64,000 nt of DNA from Burkholderiaceae bacterium. GTDB taxonomy: Bacteria; Pseudomonadota; Gammaproteobacteria; Burkholderiales; Burkholderiaceae_E. Location of the stretch: assembly GCA_024235875.1 (NCBI GenBank), contig JACKLP010000003.1, positions 1 to 64,000 on the forward strand. The letters are read 5' to 3'. Numbering within the stretch: position 1 is the stretch's first letter; every line of letters begins with the position of its first letter. The position numbers were made by a program, and so were the translations under genes. Shown here in pieces: positions 33,029-41,483 of this stretch. The notes beneath the pieces were generated by a model. The model ran no database searches. It was not told the DNA's origin and saw only the letters and a list, made by a program, of their open reading frames with translations.

Positions 33029-33699
33029 TGGGCCTCGCGCTCGGCGCGCAGGCGCTCGATCATGAACGCCGCTGCCTCGAGGATGTGATCGCGGGCCAAG
33101 TGCTCGGCGCGCTCGCCGTCTCCGGCAGCCACGGCCTCGAGCAAGGCCTCGTGCTGGTCCCAGATGTCGCGGGGCTTCTCGTCGCGCATCAGCACCTCGC
33201 CCATCACGCGCTGCGTGTTGGTCCAGTGCATCTCCATCGATGGCGCAAGCATCGGATTGCCCGACAGCGCGTAGATGAACTCGTGCAAGGCCATGTCGGC
33301 CGCGATCATCTCGCCGACGGAGCCGCTGGCCACGGCCTTGCGCCCCGTGCGAATCAGCGCTGGCCCCTGCTTCGCGGCCGTGGCGGCATTGCGCTCGGCC
33401 GCCAGCCGAAACGCCAGGCCCTCGATCACCGAACGCACCTCGTACATGTGGCGGACCTGGTCGAGGTCGAGCGGCGCCACCTGCAAGCCGCGTCCCGGCG
33501 CATCGGTGAGCACGCCCTGCTTGCGCAGCAGGGTGAGCGCCTGCTGCACCGGTTGGCGGGAAATGCCCAGCTCCTGTGCGATCCGTTCCTGGATCACGCG
33601 CGCGCCCGGCGGCAGCTTGCCCGATGCGATCTCGGCCAGGATGGCCTCGTGCACCTGCTCGACGAGGCTGGGAGCGACCTGCAAGGGCTTCATCTTCAT
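33019..33699 (-). CDS. GntR-family regulator (FCD subfamily)
   Basis: A 226-residue regulator: winged helix at residues 10-75 (LVEQVHEAILAEIASGKLPPGARVIQERIAQELGISRQPVQQAL) and a helical FCD ligand domain with DMALHEFIYALSGNPML and DQHEALLEAVAAGDGERAEHLARDHI, which include the His/Asp metal ligands typical of organic-acid sensors. It lies 22 bases downstream of the ThDP-enzyme gene on the same strand and probably regulates that operon through the palindrome at 35468-35500. Confidence 0.92.
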   Translation of the reverse strand: MKMKPLQVAPSLVEQVHEAILAEIASGKLPPGARVIQERIAQELGISRQPVQQALTLLRKQGVLTDAPGRGLQVAPLDLDQVRHMYEVRSVIEGLAFRLAAERNAATAAKQGPALIRTGRKAVASGSVGEMIAADMALHEFIYALSGNPMLAPSMEMHWTNTQRVMGEVLMRDEKPRDIWDQHEALLEAVAAGDGERAEHLARDHILEAAAFMIERLRAEREAQAA

Positions 33700-33721
33700 G
33701 GGTGGCGATCTTAACGCGCGT

Positions 33722-35446
33722 TCAAGCGCGGCCGCGCCAAGCCCTTTCGGCCTCGTCCCATGCCCCCAGCGGCTGCAGGTCGGGCACCCAGGCCAGGCCC
33801 GACCTGGCGTCGGAGGACGAAGCTTCGGGCGTGACGACCACGTCGAGCAGCGCCGGTCGGTTGGCCATGGCCCGCTCGATCGCCGCCGGCAGGTCCTCGG
33901 CCTTCTCCACCCGCTCGGCATGCATGCCGAAGGCGCGCGCCATGGCCGCATGGTCGGAGAACTGCAGGCGCGTCCCGACCACCTTGCCGTGGGTGTCGCG
34001 CTGGTCGCTGACCTCGATCGCCCAGGCACCATTGTTTGCGACCATGACCAGCAGCGGCGCCTTGTGTCGCACCGCGGTGTCGATCTCCATCGCATTGAAG
34101 CCGAAGGCGCCATCGCCGGTGGCCACGACCACGGTTCGCTCGGGACAGGCCAGGCTGGCGGCCACGCCGAAGGGCGTGCCGATCCCGATGCAGCCGAGCG
34201 AACCCGGGTCCAGATAGGTCTGCGCGGGCAGGCCGACCCGCGCGAAGCTGAGGAAGTCGCCGCCGTCGGCCACGACGATCGCGTCTTCGGGCAGTGCGTC
34301 ACGCAGCGCGGCGAGCGCGCGGTTCGGGTGCATGCGTGCGTCGCTGCCGTCCGGTGCATTGCGCATCGATTGCACGAGCTTCGCCGAGCGTTGCTCGTGC
34401 TGCGCGCGCAATGCCTGCGTCCAGCCGCGATCGGTGGCGGGCTCGCGCGCCGGCGCTGCATCCAGGATCGCCTGCAGCGCCAGCGCCGGATCGGCGAGCA
34501 GCTCGATCGTGCCGCGTCGGTTGTCGCGCAGTTCGGCGGCGCAATCGGCGATGCGCAGGAACTCGGCCTCGCCGAACACGGCCGGCGAACCATAGGCGAG
34601 CTGGAAGTCGAGCCGGCGGCCGACCGTGACGACCAGGTCGGCCTGCCCCATGACCGTCCCGCGCATCGCGGCCACCACGCTCGGATGGTCGTCGCCGACC
34701 AGGCCGCGGCTCTCGCCGGTATCCAGGTAGGCCGCGCCCAGTCGTTCGAGCAGCGTTGATAGCGCGGGCCCGGCATCGCGCGCACCGCGCCCGGAGATGA
34801 ACAGTGGCCGTCGGGCCGACCACAGGCGCTCGACCGCGGCCTGGATCACCGCGGGGCTCGTCGGCAGCGGCGCCAGTCGCCGCGGCGCGAACAACTCGGG
34901 CAGCTGCACCGCGCCTGCGACATCGGCGCGCAGCGTGTCGACCGGAAAGTCCAGGTAGACGGGTCCGGGTTCGCCGCCCTCGCCAAGCGCGCGGGCGGCG
35001 GCTTCGGCCAGTTCCTGCGGCACCAGGTCCGGATGGCGTACCGTGCGGGCGTAGCGCGTGAGGCTGCGCACCAGCTCGGTATGAACGATGTCCTGCAATG
35101 CGCCGCGGTTTTCCTGCGCGGTGGGCGACAGGCCCGATAGCACCATGACCGGCGCGCGCGCCACGTGGGCGTTGGCGATACCGGTCATCGCGTTGGTCAC
35201 GCCGGGACCAGCGGTGACCAGCGCCACGCCGAGCCCGCCGGTGAGCTGGGCCTCGGCGTGCGCCATGTAGACGGCGGCGCGTTCGTCGCGCACATCGATG
35301 ATGCGAATACCTTCGGCGTCGAGCCGCATCCAGATCGGCATGATGTGGCCGCCGCACAGCGCATAGACGCGCCGCACGCCACGGGCCTTCAGGAAGCGGG
35401 CGATGACGGCGGCCGCGGACTGCTCGCCGATCGGGGGTGGGGCCAT
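33722..35446 (-). CDS. Thiamine diphosphate-dependent enzyme, acetolactate synthase/2-hydroxyacyl-CoA lyase superfamily
   Basis: A 574-residue three-domain ThDP enzyme. The ThDP-activating Glu is Glu55 in DVRDERAAVYMA; a central domain follows (LFISGRGARDAG), and the cofactor motif is GDGAFGFNAMEIDTA to NNGAW. The family includes acetolactate synthase, oxalyl-CoA decarboxylase and 2-hydroxyacyl-CoA lyase. The divergent acyl-CoA ligase and nearby acyl-CoA dehydrogenases favour a CoA-thioester substrate, not certain. AAGGAG eight bases before 35446 sets the start. Confidence 0.82.
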   Translation of the reverse strand: MAPPPIGEQSAAAVIARFLKARGVRRVYALCGGHIMPIWMRLDAEGIRIIDVRDERAAVYMAHAEAQLTGGLGVALVTAGPGVTNAMTGIANAHVARAPVMVLSGLSPTAQENRGALQDIVHTELVRSLTRYARTVRHPDLVPQELAEAAARALGEGGEPGPVYLDFPVDTLRADVAGAVQLPELFAPRRLAPLPTSPAVIQAAVERLWSARRPLFISGRGARDAGPALSTLLERLGAAYLDTGESRGLVGDDHPSVVAAMRGTVMGQADLVVTVGRRLDFQLAYGSPAVFGEAEFLRIADCAAELRDNRRGTIELLADPALALQAILDAAPAREPATDRGWTQALRAQHEQRSAKLVQSMRNAPDGSDARMHPNRALAALRDALPEDAIVVADGGDFLSFARVGLPAQTYLDPGSLGCIGIGTPFGVAASLACPERTVVVATGDGAFGFNAMEIDTAVRHKAPLLVMVANNGAWAIEVSDQRDTHGKVVGTRLQFSDHAAMARAFGMHAERVEKAEDLPAAIERAMANRPALLDVVVTPEASSSDARSGLAWVPDLQPLGAWDEAERAWRGRA

Positions 35447-35467
35447 GACGCACTCCTTGGAAAGTTC

Positions 35468-35500
35468 TTGCATTCTGAATTCAGAGTTCAGAAAATGCAA
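35468..35500. promoter_or_regulatory. Probable GntR operator between divergent genes
   Basis: TTGCATTCTGAA (35468-35479) is mirrored by TTCAGAAAATGCAA (35487-35500) apart from an extra two-base spacer, and TCTGAATTCAGA (35474-35485) is itself a perfect 12-base palindrome. The cluster lies between the ThDP-enzyme and acyl-CoA ligase genes, which the GntR protein next door probably co-regulates. Confidence 0.6.
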
Positions 35501-35572
35501 GTCGCGCGGCACCGGCGGCCGTCACCGCCCTTTCCCTGGGCGGACACCCGCCCCGCCGCAAGGAGCACCCGA

Positions 35573-37132
35573 ATGAGTCAGCTTCCCACCCTAGCCGATG
35601 CCGTCGCCCGACATGCGCGCCTGACGCCGGACAAGCTCGGCGCCCGCGATTCCCGCCGCCGGCTGAGCTTCGCCGACTGGCACCGGCGCGCCCACTGCCT
35701 GGGCGCCGCCTTGCGCGGCCTGGGCCTGGTCAAGGGCGATCGCGTCGCCGTGATCGCCTACAACTGCCTGGAGTGGATGGAGATCTATGTGGGCATGGCG
35801 CGCGCGGGGCTGGTGATCGTGCCGCTGAACTTCCGGCTCACCGCCGCCGAGATCGCCTACATCCTGGCGCATGCCGAGGTCGGCGCCATCATCGCCGGCA
35901 ACGAGTTCTGCGCCACCATCGACTCGATTCGCGACCAGTCCCCGCGGTTGGCCGCGCGGCGCATCGCGATCGGCGATGCGCCCCCCGAGGGCTGGCAGGG
36001 CTACGAGGCCTTGATCGCGTCGGCCGATCCCGGCTTCGTGTTCGACGCGGTCCGCGGCGAGGACACCTGCGCGCTGATGTACACCTCGGGCACCACCGGC
36101 CGGCCCAAGGGCGCGATCCGCAGCCACGGTGGCAGCACGCTGATCGCGCTGGCCACGGCGCTCGAGATGGGCTTTGGCCAGGACGACACCGCGCTGCTGG
36201 TGATGCCGCTATGCCATGCGAACTCGCTCTACTTCGGGACCACCTTCGTGCACCTGGGCGCGACCTGCATCATCGACGATCGGCGCGGCTTCGACCCGGA
36301 AGCCCTGCTGCGCACGCTGGCCGAGGACAGGGTCACCTTCACCTCGCTCGTGCCAACCCACTACATCATGATGCTGGGGCTGCCCGACGCGGTGAGGCGC
36401 CGCTACGACCTCAGCGCCGTGGGCAAGCTGATGATCTCGTCGGCCCCGGCGCGCCAGGAAACCAAGCGCGGCATCCTGGCGCTCTTTCCCAACGGCAAGC
36501 TCCACGAACTCTATGGCTCGACCGAGGCCGGCTGGGTCACCTTGCTGCGCCCCGACGAGCAGATCGCCAAGCTCGGCTCGGTGGGGCGCGAATGGGCCGG
36601 CAGCGGCGCGATCCGCCTGCTCGATGCCGAGCGGCGCGAGGTGCCGGACGGCGAGGTCGGCGAGCTGTTCTCGCGCACGGCCTACGTCTTCGACGGCTAC
36701 TGGAAGAGCCCCGAGAAGACCGCCGAGGCCTTCGACGGCGAATGGTGCTCGGTAGGCGACATGGCGCGTCGTGACGAAGACGGCTTCATCTGGCTCGTGG
36801 ATCGCAAGAGCAACATGATCATCAGCGGCGGCGAGAACGTTTATCCATCCGAGGTCGAGGCCACGTTGGGCGCCCATCCGAAGGTGCGCGACGTCGCCGT
36901 CGTGGGCGTGCCGCACGAGAAATGGGGCGAGGCCGTGCAGGCGGTCGTGGTGCTGCACGCGCGACAGACGGCGACCGAGCAGGAGTTGCGCGACTGGTGC
37001 CGCGCGAGGCTGGCCGGATTCAAGTGCCCGAGCGCCATCGCCTTCGTGGACGAGCACCAGATCCCGCGCAACGCCACGGGCAAGGTGCTGCATCGGGAAC
37101 TGAGAAAGCAGTTCGCGCCGGCGGTCTCCTAG
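35573..37132 (+). CDS. AMP-forming acyl-CoA synthetase
   Basis: A 519-residue adenylate-forming ligase: P-loop motif MYTSGTTGRPKGA near 168-180, LYGSTEAGW, the hinge GEWCSVGDMARRDEDGFIWLVDR, SGGENVYPSEVE and the catalytic Lys in PRNATGKVLHREL. It would activate a carboxylic acid to its CoA thioester. AAGGAG lies eight bases before the ATG. Divergent from the ThDP enzyme across a GntR-type palindrome; it ends four bases inside the convergent metallo-hydrolase gene. Confidence 0.92.
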   Translation: MSQLPTLADAVARHARLTPDKLGARDSRRRLSFADWHRRAHCLGAALRGLGLVKGDRVAVIAYNCLEWMEIYVGMARAGLVIVPLNFRLTAAEIAYILAHAEVGAIIAGNEFCATIDSIRDQSPRLAARRIAIGDAPPEGWQGYEALIASADPGFVFDAVRGEDTCALMYTSGTTGRPKGAIRSHGGSTLIALATALEMGFGQDDTALLVMPLCHANSLYFGTTFVHLGATCIIDDRRGFDPEALLRTLAEDRVTFTSLVPTHYIMMLGLPDAVRRRYDLSAVGKLMISSAPARQETKRGILALFPNGKLHELYGSTEAGWVTLLRPDEQIAKLGSVGREWAGSGAIRLLDAERREVPDGEVGELFSRTAYVFDGYWKSPEKTAEAFDGEWCSVGDMARRDEDGFIWLVDRKSNMIISGGENVYPSEVEATLGAHPKVRDVAVVGVPHEKWGEAVQAVVVLHARQTATEQELRDWCRARLAGFKCPSAIAFVDEHQIPRNATGKVLHRELRKQFAPAVS

Positions 37133-38010
37133 ACGCGGACGAGTTGCATGTCCTTGCCGATCGTCAACCGGCGCCGGAAGATCTCGCGCACCTCGCGCCG
37201 CATCTGTGCCATGCGCTCGCGCGACTTCGGGCGGATGTGCGTGAGCACCAGGTGGCGCACGCCGCACTCCTGCGCGATCGTGGCGGCCTGGACGGTGTCG
37301 GCCAGCGTGTATTTCGCGACCCGCTCCAGGTGCGGGTTGCCCTCGCATTCGCCGCGGTTGGCGAAGCAGCACTGCACCAGCACGTCGGCATCCTGTGCCA
37401 GGCGTCGGATACCACCGCAATCGACCGTATCGCCGCTGACCACGATGCGCTTGCCCGCGGCTTCGAAGCGATAGCCCAGGCACTTCCAGCTCTTCACGAA
37501 CTCGGGCCGAAAGCCCAGCTTGTGGCCGTGGACCATCCAGTCGCAGCTCACCTTCCAGCGCTCGTTCTCGACCACCACGCCGCGCTCGACATCGACCGCG
37601 CGCACCGGCTGCCAGCCACCCCAGGCGGGTTCGCCCACCGAGCGCCACTCGATGTCCTTGGCATAGACCACGTTGACCAGCGTATCGACGATGGCCCGGG
37701 TTCCCGGCGGCCCGTAGATCACCATCTCGCGTCGTCGCCCGCGCAACCACGAGGTGATCATCACGTCGGCCAGGTCGCTGATGTGATCCAGGTGATGGTG
37801 GGTGATGAAGATCGTATCGAGGCTGCCCGGATCCTCGCCGGCCTGGACCATCCGGATACCGACGCCCCGACCGGCATCGAACAACAGGCGCTCGTCACCA
37901 TAGCGGATGAGCGTGGACGGCCCGAAGCGATCGGCATCGACCCAGGGACCGCCGGTGCCCAGCACGCGCACCGAAAGCTCGGGCGCGGGCGGCAGCGAGG
38001 ACGATCGCAC
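37129..38010 (-). CDS. MBL-fold metallo-hydrolase
   Basis: A 293-residue metallo-beta-lactamase-fold enzyme. Metal ligands are visible in FITHHHLDHISD, in VSGDTVDC and in LVLTHIRP, a set typical of the RNase Z/phosphodiesterase-like branch (LLFDAGRGVGIRM). Hydrolyses an ester, lactone or phosphodiester; the substrate cannot be read from sequence. A GTG start at 38010, two bases after the stop of the SGNH gene, is preferred because only a short stretch precedes the LGTGGP strand. Confidence 0.8.
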   Translation of the reverse strand: MRSSSLPPAPELSVRVLGTGGPWVDADRFGPSTLIRYGDERLLFDAGRGVGIRMVQAGEDPGSLDTIFITHHHLDHISDLADVMITSWLRGRRREMVIYGPPGTRAIVDTLVNVVYAKDIEWRSVGEPAWGGWQPVRAVDVERGVVVENERWKVSCDWMVHGHKLGFRPEFVKSWKCLGYRFEAAGKRIVVSGDTVDCGGIRRLAQDADVLVQCCFANRGECEGNPHLERVAKYTLADTVQAATIAQECGVRHLVLTHIRPKSRERMAQMRREVREIFRRRLTIGKDMQLVRV

Positions 38011-38012
38011 GC

Positions 38013-38816
38013 CTAGCGCGCGTAGAACGCCTTCACCGTGTCGGCGGCGACCTGTTGCAGGAACTTCGCCATGTCGGGCGCGATCTTGCCGAAATAGTCG
38101 TAGCTGTTGCCGACCGGCGACTTGCCGTAGATCGCCGCATAGCAGGTGGCCGCCGCCAGGTAGGTACCGTACAGGCTGGGATGGCTGCCGTCGTAGTCCT
38201 TGTGCAGGACGATCCCCGGCTTGCGCCGATACGCTTCCTGGAACGCCAGGCCGACCGGAATCACCAGTGCACCGACGGCATTGCCGGTCTCGACGTACAG
38301 GCTCTCGGTGAGCCCCAGGTTCTCGGGCGCGGCCTTCTTGTGCGGCGCGACGTAGGCATGCGTCATGTAGAGGGCGACCTGCCCACCGCGCGAGCGAATC
38401 AGCTGGGCGTACTCGGCGACCGTCTTCTTGAAGGCGGCACGCCGCTTCTCGGACAGCGGCGCCACGCTGCCGCCTTGCAGGATCACCAACTCGAAGGGCT
38501 CCTTGACGCCGATCTTGCCCGGCGTGGTCAGCCAGTCGATGTTGTGATGCTCGAGGCGGGCGCCACCGATCGTGGCCGACTTGTACTTGAGTTTCTTGGT
38601 CGTCGACGGGTCCGCCGCCATCACCATGCGCCGCAGGTGGTTGTGCAGGCTGTCGCCGTAGTAGAGGTAGCTGTTGCCCACCAGCAGCACCCGCATCGGG
38701 TTGTCTACCTGGGGCGCGCGCACCTTGGGTGCCGGCGCGGCCGAATGCGCGGCCCCGCTGACCAGGAACACGACGGATGCAACGGCCGCACGGGCGGCCC
38801 GACCGAACGATGTCAT
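38013..38816 (-). CDS. Exported SGNH/GDSL-like hydrolase
   Basis: A 267-residue protein with a signal peptide (ASVVFLVSGAAHSA, about residues 10-26). The fold is SGNH-like: VLLVGNSYLYYGDSLHNHL carries the block I Ser, VILQGGS resembles the block III Gly/Asn region, and DGSHPSLYGTYLAA gives the Asp-x-x-His of block V. An esterase or lipase-like role in the periplasm is inferred. AGGAGG precedes the ATG. The MBL gene starts two bases after its stop, so the two are an operon. Confidence 0.75.
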   Translation of the reverse strand: MTSFGRAARAAVASVVFLVSGAAHSAAPAPKVRAPQVDNPMRVLLVGNSYLYYGDSLHNHLRRMVMAADPSTTKKLKYKSATIGGARLEHHNIDWLTTPGKIGVKEPFELVILQGGSVAPLSEKRRAAFKKTVAEYAQLIRSRGGQVALYMTHAYVAPHKKAAPENLGLTESLYVETGNAVGALVIPVGLAFQEAYRRKPGIVLHKDYDGSHPSLYGTYLAAATCYAAIYGKSPVGNSYDYFGKIAPDMAKFLQQVAADTVKAFYAR

Positions 38817-38888
38817 TTGGGTCTCCTCCTGCCTCGGTACTCGATTGGTGACGCGCAGCATACATCGGCTGGCGCCGCCGCGGGACCG

Positions 38889-38913
38889 AAAACGGCCCGG
38901 CAGGGCCGGGCCG
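38889..38913 (-). terminator. Rho-independent terminator of small-protein gene copy B
   Basis: The same 9-bp stem CGGCCCGGC/GCCGGGCCG as in copy A, with a different 3-base loop, followed on the minus strand by TTTTCGG. It lies about 63 bases after the stop of the 79-residue gene B. Confidence 0.8.
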
Positions 38914-38915
38914 AA

Positions 38916-38931
38916 CTCGTCACGGGACGAG
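38916..38931 (-). terminator. Accessory hairpin preceding the terminator, copy B
   Basis: CTCGTC-ACGG-GACGAG forms a 6-bp stem at the position occupied by CTCATCC-GTGGC-GGATGAG in copy A. The changed pair keeps base pairing, which argues for a conserved tandem-hairpin RNA 3' end. Confidence 0.6.
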
Positions 38932-38975
38932 GGGGAGGAGGTTCGGTGCTTGCCGGCTTTGCCGGCGGCGATCGA

Positions 38976-39215
38976 TCAGGCGATGTACAGGCCGCTGGTG
39001 TCGCGCACCGGCTCGGCGTCTGCCTGGCGCGATGCCGCCGGTGTCTCGCTGCCCATGCCGAACACGACCTCGTTGTTCGAGTCGAGCACATGGATGCGGT
39101 GCGCGGTGTACGACTGGCCCACGTCGAAGGCGGGCACTTCCAGGACTTCGCCGGCACTGGCGGTGACGGACGCGGTGGCGAGGGCGGCGGCGGCGAGGAT
39201 GGTCTTGATGTTCAT
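38976..39215 (-). CDS. Small exported protein, 79 residues, paralogue B
   Basis: Signal peptide (NIKTILAAAALATASVTASA) and a short mature region beginning GEVLEVPAFDVGQSY and ending RQADAEPVRDTSGLYIA, matching paralogue A at 17447-17686 at both ends but diverged in the centre (HRIHVLDSNNEVVFGMG). Length is identical. CGGAGTCA before the ATG is shared with copy A. Monocistronic with its own upstream element and tandem-hairpin terminator. Function unknown. Confidence 0.8.
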   Translation of the reverse strand: MNIKTILAAAALATASVTASAGEVLEVPAFDVGQSYTAHRIHVLDSNNEVVFGMGSETPAASRQADAEPVRDTSGLYIA

Positions 39216-39282
39216 TTCGATGACTCCGTTCGGTTGACTGTCTGGGATCTGTCTCGGCGCCGGGCGGGATCGTTCTTGGCGC

Positions 39283-39331
39283 GGCGTCGACGGTTCCCAT
39301 TGTGCAAACGGCAGTTCACGCCACCGACCCG
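39283..39331 (-). promoter_or_regulatory. 49-base conserved upstream element of small-protein gene B
   Basis: Differs from the copy A element (17755-17803) at only two positions and lies at the same distance before the start codon, although the roughly 68 bases between element and gene are largely unalike. Selection on this block as a promoter or regulator-binding region is the simplest explanation. Confidence 0.6.
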
Positions 39332-39386
39332 GGAAGAAATCGGATCGGTGACGGAATCATCTCGAATCGATCACATCACCCGCGGC

Positions 39387-40418
39387 TCACGCGGACTCCG
39401 GACCCAGCCGCACCAGCAACTTGCCGAAGTTCTCGCCACGCAGCAGCCCGATGAAGGCACCGGGTGCGTTCTCGATCCCGTCGACCACGTCCTCGCGGAA
39501 GCGCAGCCGGCCGCTTCGGACCAGTTCGCCCATGATCCGGCGCGCCGGCTCGAACCTTGGGGCGAAATCGCTGACGATGAAGCCGCGCTGCGTGACTCGC
39601 TTGCCCACCATCTGCATGGTCAGCCGTGGCCCGGTCTCGACGCCATCGGCGTTGTAGCCCGACACCTGGCCGCACAACGGGATCCGGGCCCAGAAGTTCA
39701 GCAGCGGTATCACCGCGTCGGTGACCGGCCCGCCGACATTGTCGAAGTAGACGTCGATGCCGTTGGGGCAGGCCTCGGCCAGCGCGGCGCCCAGGTCCTT
39801 CTCCGACTTGTAGTCGACGCAGGCATCGAAGCCGAGCTCCTCGCGCACGAACGCGCACTTGCGCGCACCGCCCGCAATGCCGACCACCCGGCAACCCGAG
39901 AGCTTGGCGAGCTGGCCCACCGTCTGGCCGACGGCGCCCGATGCCGCCGAGACGACCACGGTCTCGCCCGGCTTGGGCTGGCCGATCTCGTAGAGCCCGA
40001 ACCAGGCCGTCATGCCCGGCATGCCGAGGATTCCGTTGGCCGTGGAGATCGGTGCGAGCGCCGGATCGATCTTGCGAAGCGTATGGCCATTGCTCAGCCC
40101 GTACTCCTGCCAGCCCAGCCGCTCCTCGACGATATCGCCCACCGCGAAGCCGGGGTTGTTGGAGCGCACCACTTCGCCCACGACGCCACCTTCCATCACC
40201 TCGTCGATGCCGACGGGCTTCGCGTACGAGGCCGAATCGCGCATGCGGCCCCGCATGTACGGATCGAGCGAAAGGTAGATGCCGCGCACCAGCACCTGGT
40301 TCAAGCCGGGCTCGGGCATCGGTACGGTCTCGACCCGGAAGTCGTCAGGGCCCGGCTCTCCGGGTGGGCGCCGCGCGAGAACGACGCGGCGATAGGTCTT
40401 GGGCAGGCTGGCGGACAT
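39387..40418 (-). CDS. NADP-dependent oxidoreductase of the medium-chain (leukotriene B4 dehydrogenase/CurA-like) group
   Basis: A 343-residue zinc-independent medium-chain reductase: SLDPYMRGRM near residue 50, MPGMTAWFGLYEIGQPKPGETVVVSAASGAVGQTVGQLAKL with the nucleotide motif, and NVGGPVTDAVI. Members reduce alpha,beta-unsaturated ketones or aldehydes with NADPH. GAGGAG lies seven bases before the ATG. Divergent from a 3-hydroxyisobutyrate dehydrogenase-like gene 159 bases away. Confidence 0.88.
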   Translation of the reverse strand: MSASLPKTYRRVVLARRPPGEPGPDDFRVETVPMPEPGLNQVLVRGIYLSLDPYMRGRMRDSASYAKPVGIDEVMEGGVVGEVVRSNNPGFAVGDIVEERLGWQEYGLSNGHTLRKIDPALAPISTANGILGMPGMTAWFGLYEIGQPKPGETVVVSAASGAVGQTVGQLAKLSGCRVVGIAGGARKCAFVREELGFDACVDYKSEKDLGAALAEACPNGIDVYFDNVGGPVTDAVIPLLNFWARIPLCGQVSGYNADGVETGPRLTMQMVGKRVTQRGFIVSDFAPRFEPARRIMGELVRSGRLRFREDVVDGIENAPGAFIGLLRGENFGKLLVRLGPESA

Positions 40419-40577
40419 GGCTTTGCTCCTCTGGTTCATGCGCCGACTGCTCGCGCAGCATCGCGCCAAAAACCCGCATCTTAGCGAGCAGCGCCCGCGA
40501 TCGTGCGGACGATGGGCACCGAGGCCCCGGCCACCCCCGCTAGAATCGCCAACAGACAAACGAGGGGGCAACCCGGC

Positions 40578-41456
40578 ATGAGCATGTCCGTAGGAATGAT
40601 CGGCGTGGGCCTGATGGGCCATGGCATCGCGCACAACCTGGTCAAGAAGGGCTTCGCGGTCTCCTTTCTCGAGCACCCGGGCAACCAGCCGGTCGCCGAC
40701 CTGGTGTCGGGCGGCGCGATCGCGTGCCAGTCCACGGCCGAGGTGGCCGCGCGTGCCGACGTGATCATCATCTGCGTGACCGGCGCGCCGCAGGTGGAGG
40801 CCGTGGTCACCGGTGCCGGCGGCCTGCTCGAGGGCCTGAAACCCGACACGATCGTCGTCGATTGCTCGACCTCGCTGCCCGAGACCACCGCGCGCATCGC
40901 GCCGCTGGTGCAGGCGCGCGGCGCGAAGTTCCTCGATGCGCCGATGACCCGGCTCGCGAAGGAAGCCCGCGAGGGCCGCCTGAACCTGCTCGTCGGGGGA
41001 GACGCCGCCGTACTCGACGCCGTGCGACCCGTGCTCGATGCCTTTTGCGAGAACATCACCCGGGTCGGCCCGGTGGGCGCTGGCCATCGGATGAAGCTGC
41101 TGCACAACTTCGTGTCGGTCGGCACCATGACACTGATCTCCGAGGCCGCCGCGCATGCCGCCACCAGCGGCATCGACATGAAGGCCTTCGTCGACGTGCT
41201 GGCCAAGGGCGGCGGCAACGGCGTGGCGCTCGACCGGCTCACGCCGTCGATGCTCGAGGGCGATCCGTCCCGGGTCGCCTTCACGCTGGTCAATGGCCTC
41301 AAGGACCTCAGCTACTACGTCGAGATGGCCAAGGCTTCCGGCGCGCGCGCCGAGGTCGCCAGCGCGATCACCGCCACGCTCAAGGGCCAGGTCGACGCGG
41401 GCCACGCCGAGGACTACGTGCCCGAGCTGGTGCGCCTGTTGCAGGTCGAGCGCTAG
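40578..41456 (+). CDS. 3-hydroxyisobutyrate dehydrogenase-like beta-hydroxyacid dehydrogenase
   Basis: A 292-residue protein: N-terminal Rossmann GMIGVGLMGHGIAHNL, the DAPMTRLAKEAREGRLNLLVGG substrate segment (usual DAPVSGG varied), catalytic Lys in GAGHRMKLLHNF, and a helical C-terminal domain. It oxidises beta-hydroxy acids or reduces semialdehydes with NAD(P). A G-rich ribosome-binding site precedes the ATG. The amidase gene follows 27 bases later, in one operon. Confidence 0.88.
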   Translation: MSMSVGMIGVGLMGHGIAHNLVKKGFAVSFLEHPGNQPVADLVSGGAIACQSTAEVAARADVIIICVTGAPQVEAVVTGAGGLLEGLKPDTIVVDCSTSLPETTARIAPLVQARGAKFLDAPMTRLAKEAREGRLNLLVGGDAAVLDAVRPVLDAFCENITRVGPVGAGHRMKLLHNFVSVGTMTLISEAAAHAATSGIDMKAFVDVLAKGGGNGVALDRLTPSMLEGDPSRVAFTLVNGLKDLSYYVEMAKASGARAEVASAITATLKGQVDAGHAEDYVPELVRLLQVER

Positions 41457-41483
41457 CGGCACGCACACGAGCGGGCACGCATC

